Positions 42,689 through 43,791 of a stretch of DNA of 43,791 nt are shown here, one piece after another. The notes under the pieces were generated by a model. It was not told the DNA's origin. It did no database searches and saw only the letters and a list, made by a program, of their open reading frames with translations. The number at the start of each line of letters is the position of its first letter. Position 1 is the stretch's first letter. Source of the DNA: Planctomycetota bacterium (lineage in GTDB: Bacteria > Planctomycetota > UBA8742 > UBA2392). The translations under genes were made by a program, and so were the position numbers. Location: the NCBI GenBank assembly GCA_003576915.1, contig QEVF01000029.1, positions 1 through 43,791 on the forward strand, written 5' to 3'.

Positions 42689-43582
42689 ATGAGCGCCAGG
42701 ACCATCACCTTGACGGAGTGCCCCCGAGACGCCTTCCAGGGCTTTGCCAAGTTCATTCCCACGGAGCAGAAGACGGCCTACATCAATGGATTGATCAGGG
42801 CCGGCGTGCGCCGCATCGACTTCGGCAGTTTTGTTTCACCCAAGGCCGTGCCGCAGATGGCCGACACCGCGGCGTTGTTCGAGAATCTGAACGTCGCCGA
42901 GGGACTCTATCTGATCGGCATTGTCGCCAATCTGCGCGGGGCTGAGGGCCTGATCGCCTGCAACCAGAAATGGGGGCACAGCGGGCGGCGCATTGCGGCG
43001 GCGGGCTTTCCGCTCAGCGTCAACGAAACGTTCCAGAAGCGCAACACGAACAAGGACCTGGACGAGGCCTGGGACTCCCTCGAGACCATCATTGATGTCT
43101 GCGTCGAGGATGACGTCGAGGTCATCGCCTATCTTTCCATGGCCTTTGGCAACCCCTACGGCGAGTTCCACGACCCGCGCATGGTCGTCGATTTTGCGCG
43201 GCGCCTGCAGAACATGGGCGTGAGCTGCATCCAGTTGGCCGATACGGTAGGGGTGGCCACGGCCTCTCAAGTGGCCGAAGTCTTTGCCCAGGTGCGGGCC
43301 GCGGTGCCCGAGGTTCCGGTGGGCGTCCATCTTCACGCGCGTCCGGCGACCGTGCGGGAGAAAGTGAAAGCCGCGCTTGACGCCGGCTGCCGCCTGTTTG
43401 ACAGCGCCGTGGGGGGCATCGGCGGCTGCCCCTTTGCGGAAGACGAGCTGGTGGGCAACATCGACACGATTCAACTGCTCGGCATTCTCCAGGACTCGGG
43501 CTTCGAAACGAAGTATCGAGTGGACGACCTGCTGCACAGCGCCGCCGAGGCCCAGCGGCTGACCCGCACGTTCCATGCCTGA
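42689..43582 (+). CDS. Hydroxymethylglutaryl-CoA lyase
   Basis: 297 residues. Cleaves 3-hydroxy-3-methylglutaryl-CoA to acetoacetate and acetyl-CoA, the last step of leucine degradation. TIM-barrel signatures: LTECPRDAFQGF (in most members E-V-G-P-R-D-G-L-Q; the Arg-Asp pair is kept), IDFGSFVSPKAVPQMADT, SMAFGNPYGE, LADTVGVAT, VHLHAR (metal His pair) and DSAVGGIGGCPFA with the catalytic Cys247 in the GGCP loop. Length is normal. The N-terminal motif is slightly divergent, so a related lyase for another hydroxyacyl-CoA is a minor alternative. Its own promoter lies just downstream of the LiuC-like gene, so it can be expressed alone or with it. Confidence 0.9.
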   Translation: MSARTITLTECPRDAFQGFAKFIPTEQKTAYINGLIRAGVRRIDFGSFVSPKAVPQMADTAALFENLNVAEGLYLIGIVANLRGAEGLIACNQKWGHSGRRIAAAGFPLSVNETFQKRNTNKDLDEAWDSLETIIDVCVEDDVEVIAYLSMAFGNPYGEFHDPRMVVDFARRLQNMGVSCIQLADTVGVATASQVAEVFAQVRAAVPEVPVGVHLHARPATVREKVKAALDAGCRLFDSAVGGIGGCPFAEDELVGNIDTIQLLGILQDSGFETKYRVDDLLHSAAEAQRLTRTFHA

Positions 43583-43590
43583 CCCCCCTG

Positions 43591-43706
43591 GGCGCCCGCG
43601 ACGGGCGCCACGGATGCGCCATGATTGGCTGGGCCGTTTGTGGCATCGGCCTGTGGCCGATGAGCGCAGGCGGGGCCGCCTGCGGCAAGCCCGCGCCACG
43701 GGCTGC
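43591..43706. repeat. Tandem hairpins after the HMG-CoA lyase gene
   Basis: Four inverted repeats within 116 bp: GGCGCCCG-CGA-CGGGCGCC (43591-43609), CATCGGCC-TGT-GGCCGATG (43644-43662), GCAGGCGG-GG-CCGCCTGC (43666-43683) and AGCCCG...CGGGCT just after. The first three have perfect 8-bp stems with 2-3 nt loops. No T tract follows. A further GGCCGC/GCGGCC stem lies at 43773-43789. The rest of 43583-43791 shows no gene. Confidence 0.7.
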
Positions 43707-43791
43707 CAGGGGGGTTGCAGATTTTCTGAAAATTTTCCGCGGAACCTGTGTCCGAAATTCGCATCTCCTGAAGGCCGCACTTCGCGGCCCC

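Overview
The window is one contiguous piece of a high-GC (about two thirds G+C) Gram-negative chromosome. Giant secreted PKD/Ig repeat proteins, a Ser/Thr kinase fused to an FGE-sulfatase domain, a caspase-fold lipoprotein, an rsmH-type gene outside any division/cell-wall cluster, and a leucine-degradation gene pair fit a Planctomycetota-like (or Myxococcota-like) environmental bacterium. This assignment is inference; no rRNA or other decisive marker is present. No phage, insertion sequence, CRISPR array or tRNA was recognised.

Layout. (1) 1-19906: a plus-strand run of giant envelope genes: a surface protein cut by the window start, with a C-terminal Gly-Cys/TM/Arg sorting tag; an Ig/kelch lipoprotein; a transmembrane kinase-FGE protein; and, after three hairpins, a caspase-fold lipoprotein. 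The first three genes overlap or nearly touch and look like one operon. (2) 19907-25293: an Rrf2 regulator, an RsmH-family methyltransferase, a FapA/DUF342 protein, then a compact oddity: a 65-residue Com-like zinc ribbon whose stop codon touches a 117-bp tandem-repeat array, followed by a small Cys-rich sigma-region-4-like protein, and an exported protein of unknown function. (3) 25390-33903: a porin-like protein, an unknown membrane protein, a BaiN-type flavoprotein, a PTPS/QueD-like enzyme, pheS, a CPBP intramembrane protease and a COG2509-type flavoprotein. (4) 33914-38437 (minus): a small monooxygenase, a MORN/CPBP fusion protease, an M14-like lipoprotein peptidase, glycerate kinase, a DUF4177-like protein, and a membrane protein/winged-helix pair. 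(5) 38483-40227: a Fic gene flanked by 80-bp direct repeats and gene debris. (6) 40228-43791: a membrane protein, a thioredoxin-fold selenoprotein read through an in-frame UGA, LiuC-like enoyl-CoA hydratase and HMG-CoA lyase.

The strongest discoveries are the selenoprotein at 40804-41850 (UGA at the first position of a CxxC-type motif, with a bacterial SECIS-like hairpin directly downstream), the Com-like/117-bp repeat cassette at 23154-23655, and a shared promoter layout (-35, 16-17 nt, -10, exactly 6 nt, start codon) that predicts leaderless mRNAs for at least five genes. The cell envelope is the common theme: a possible myxosortase-like tag and two CPBP-family proteases occur in the same window.
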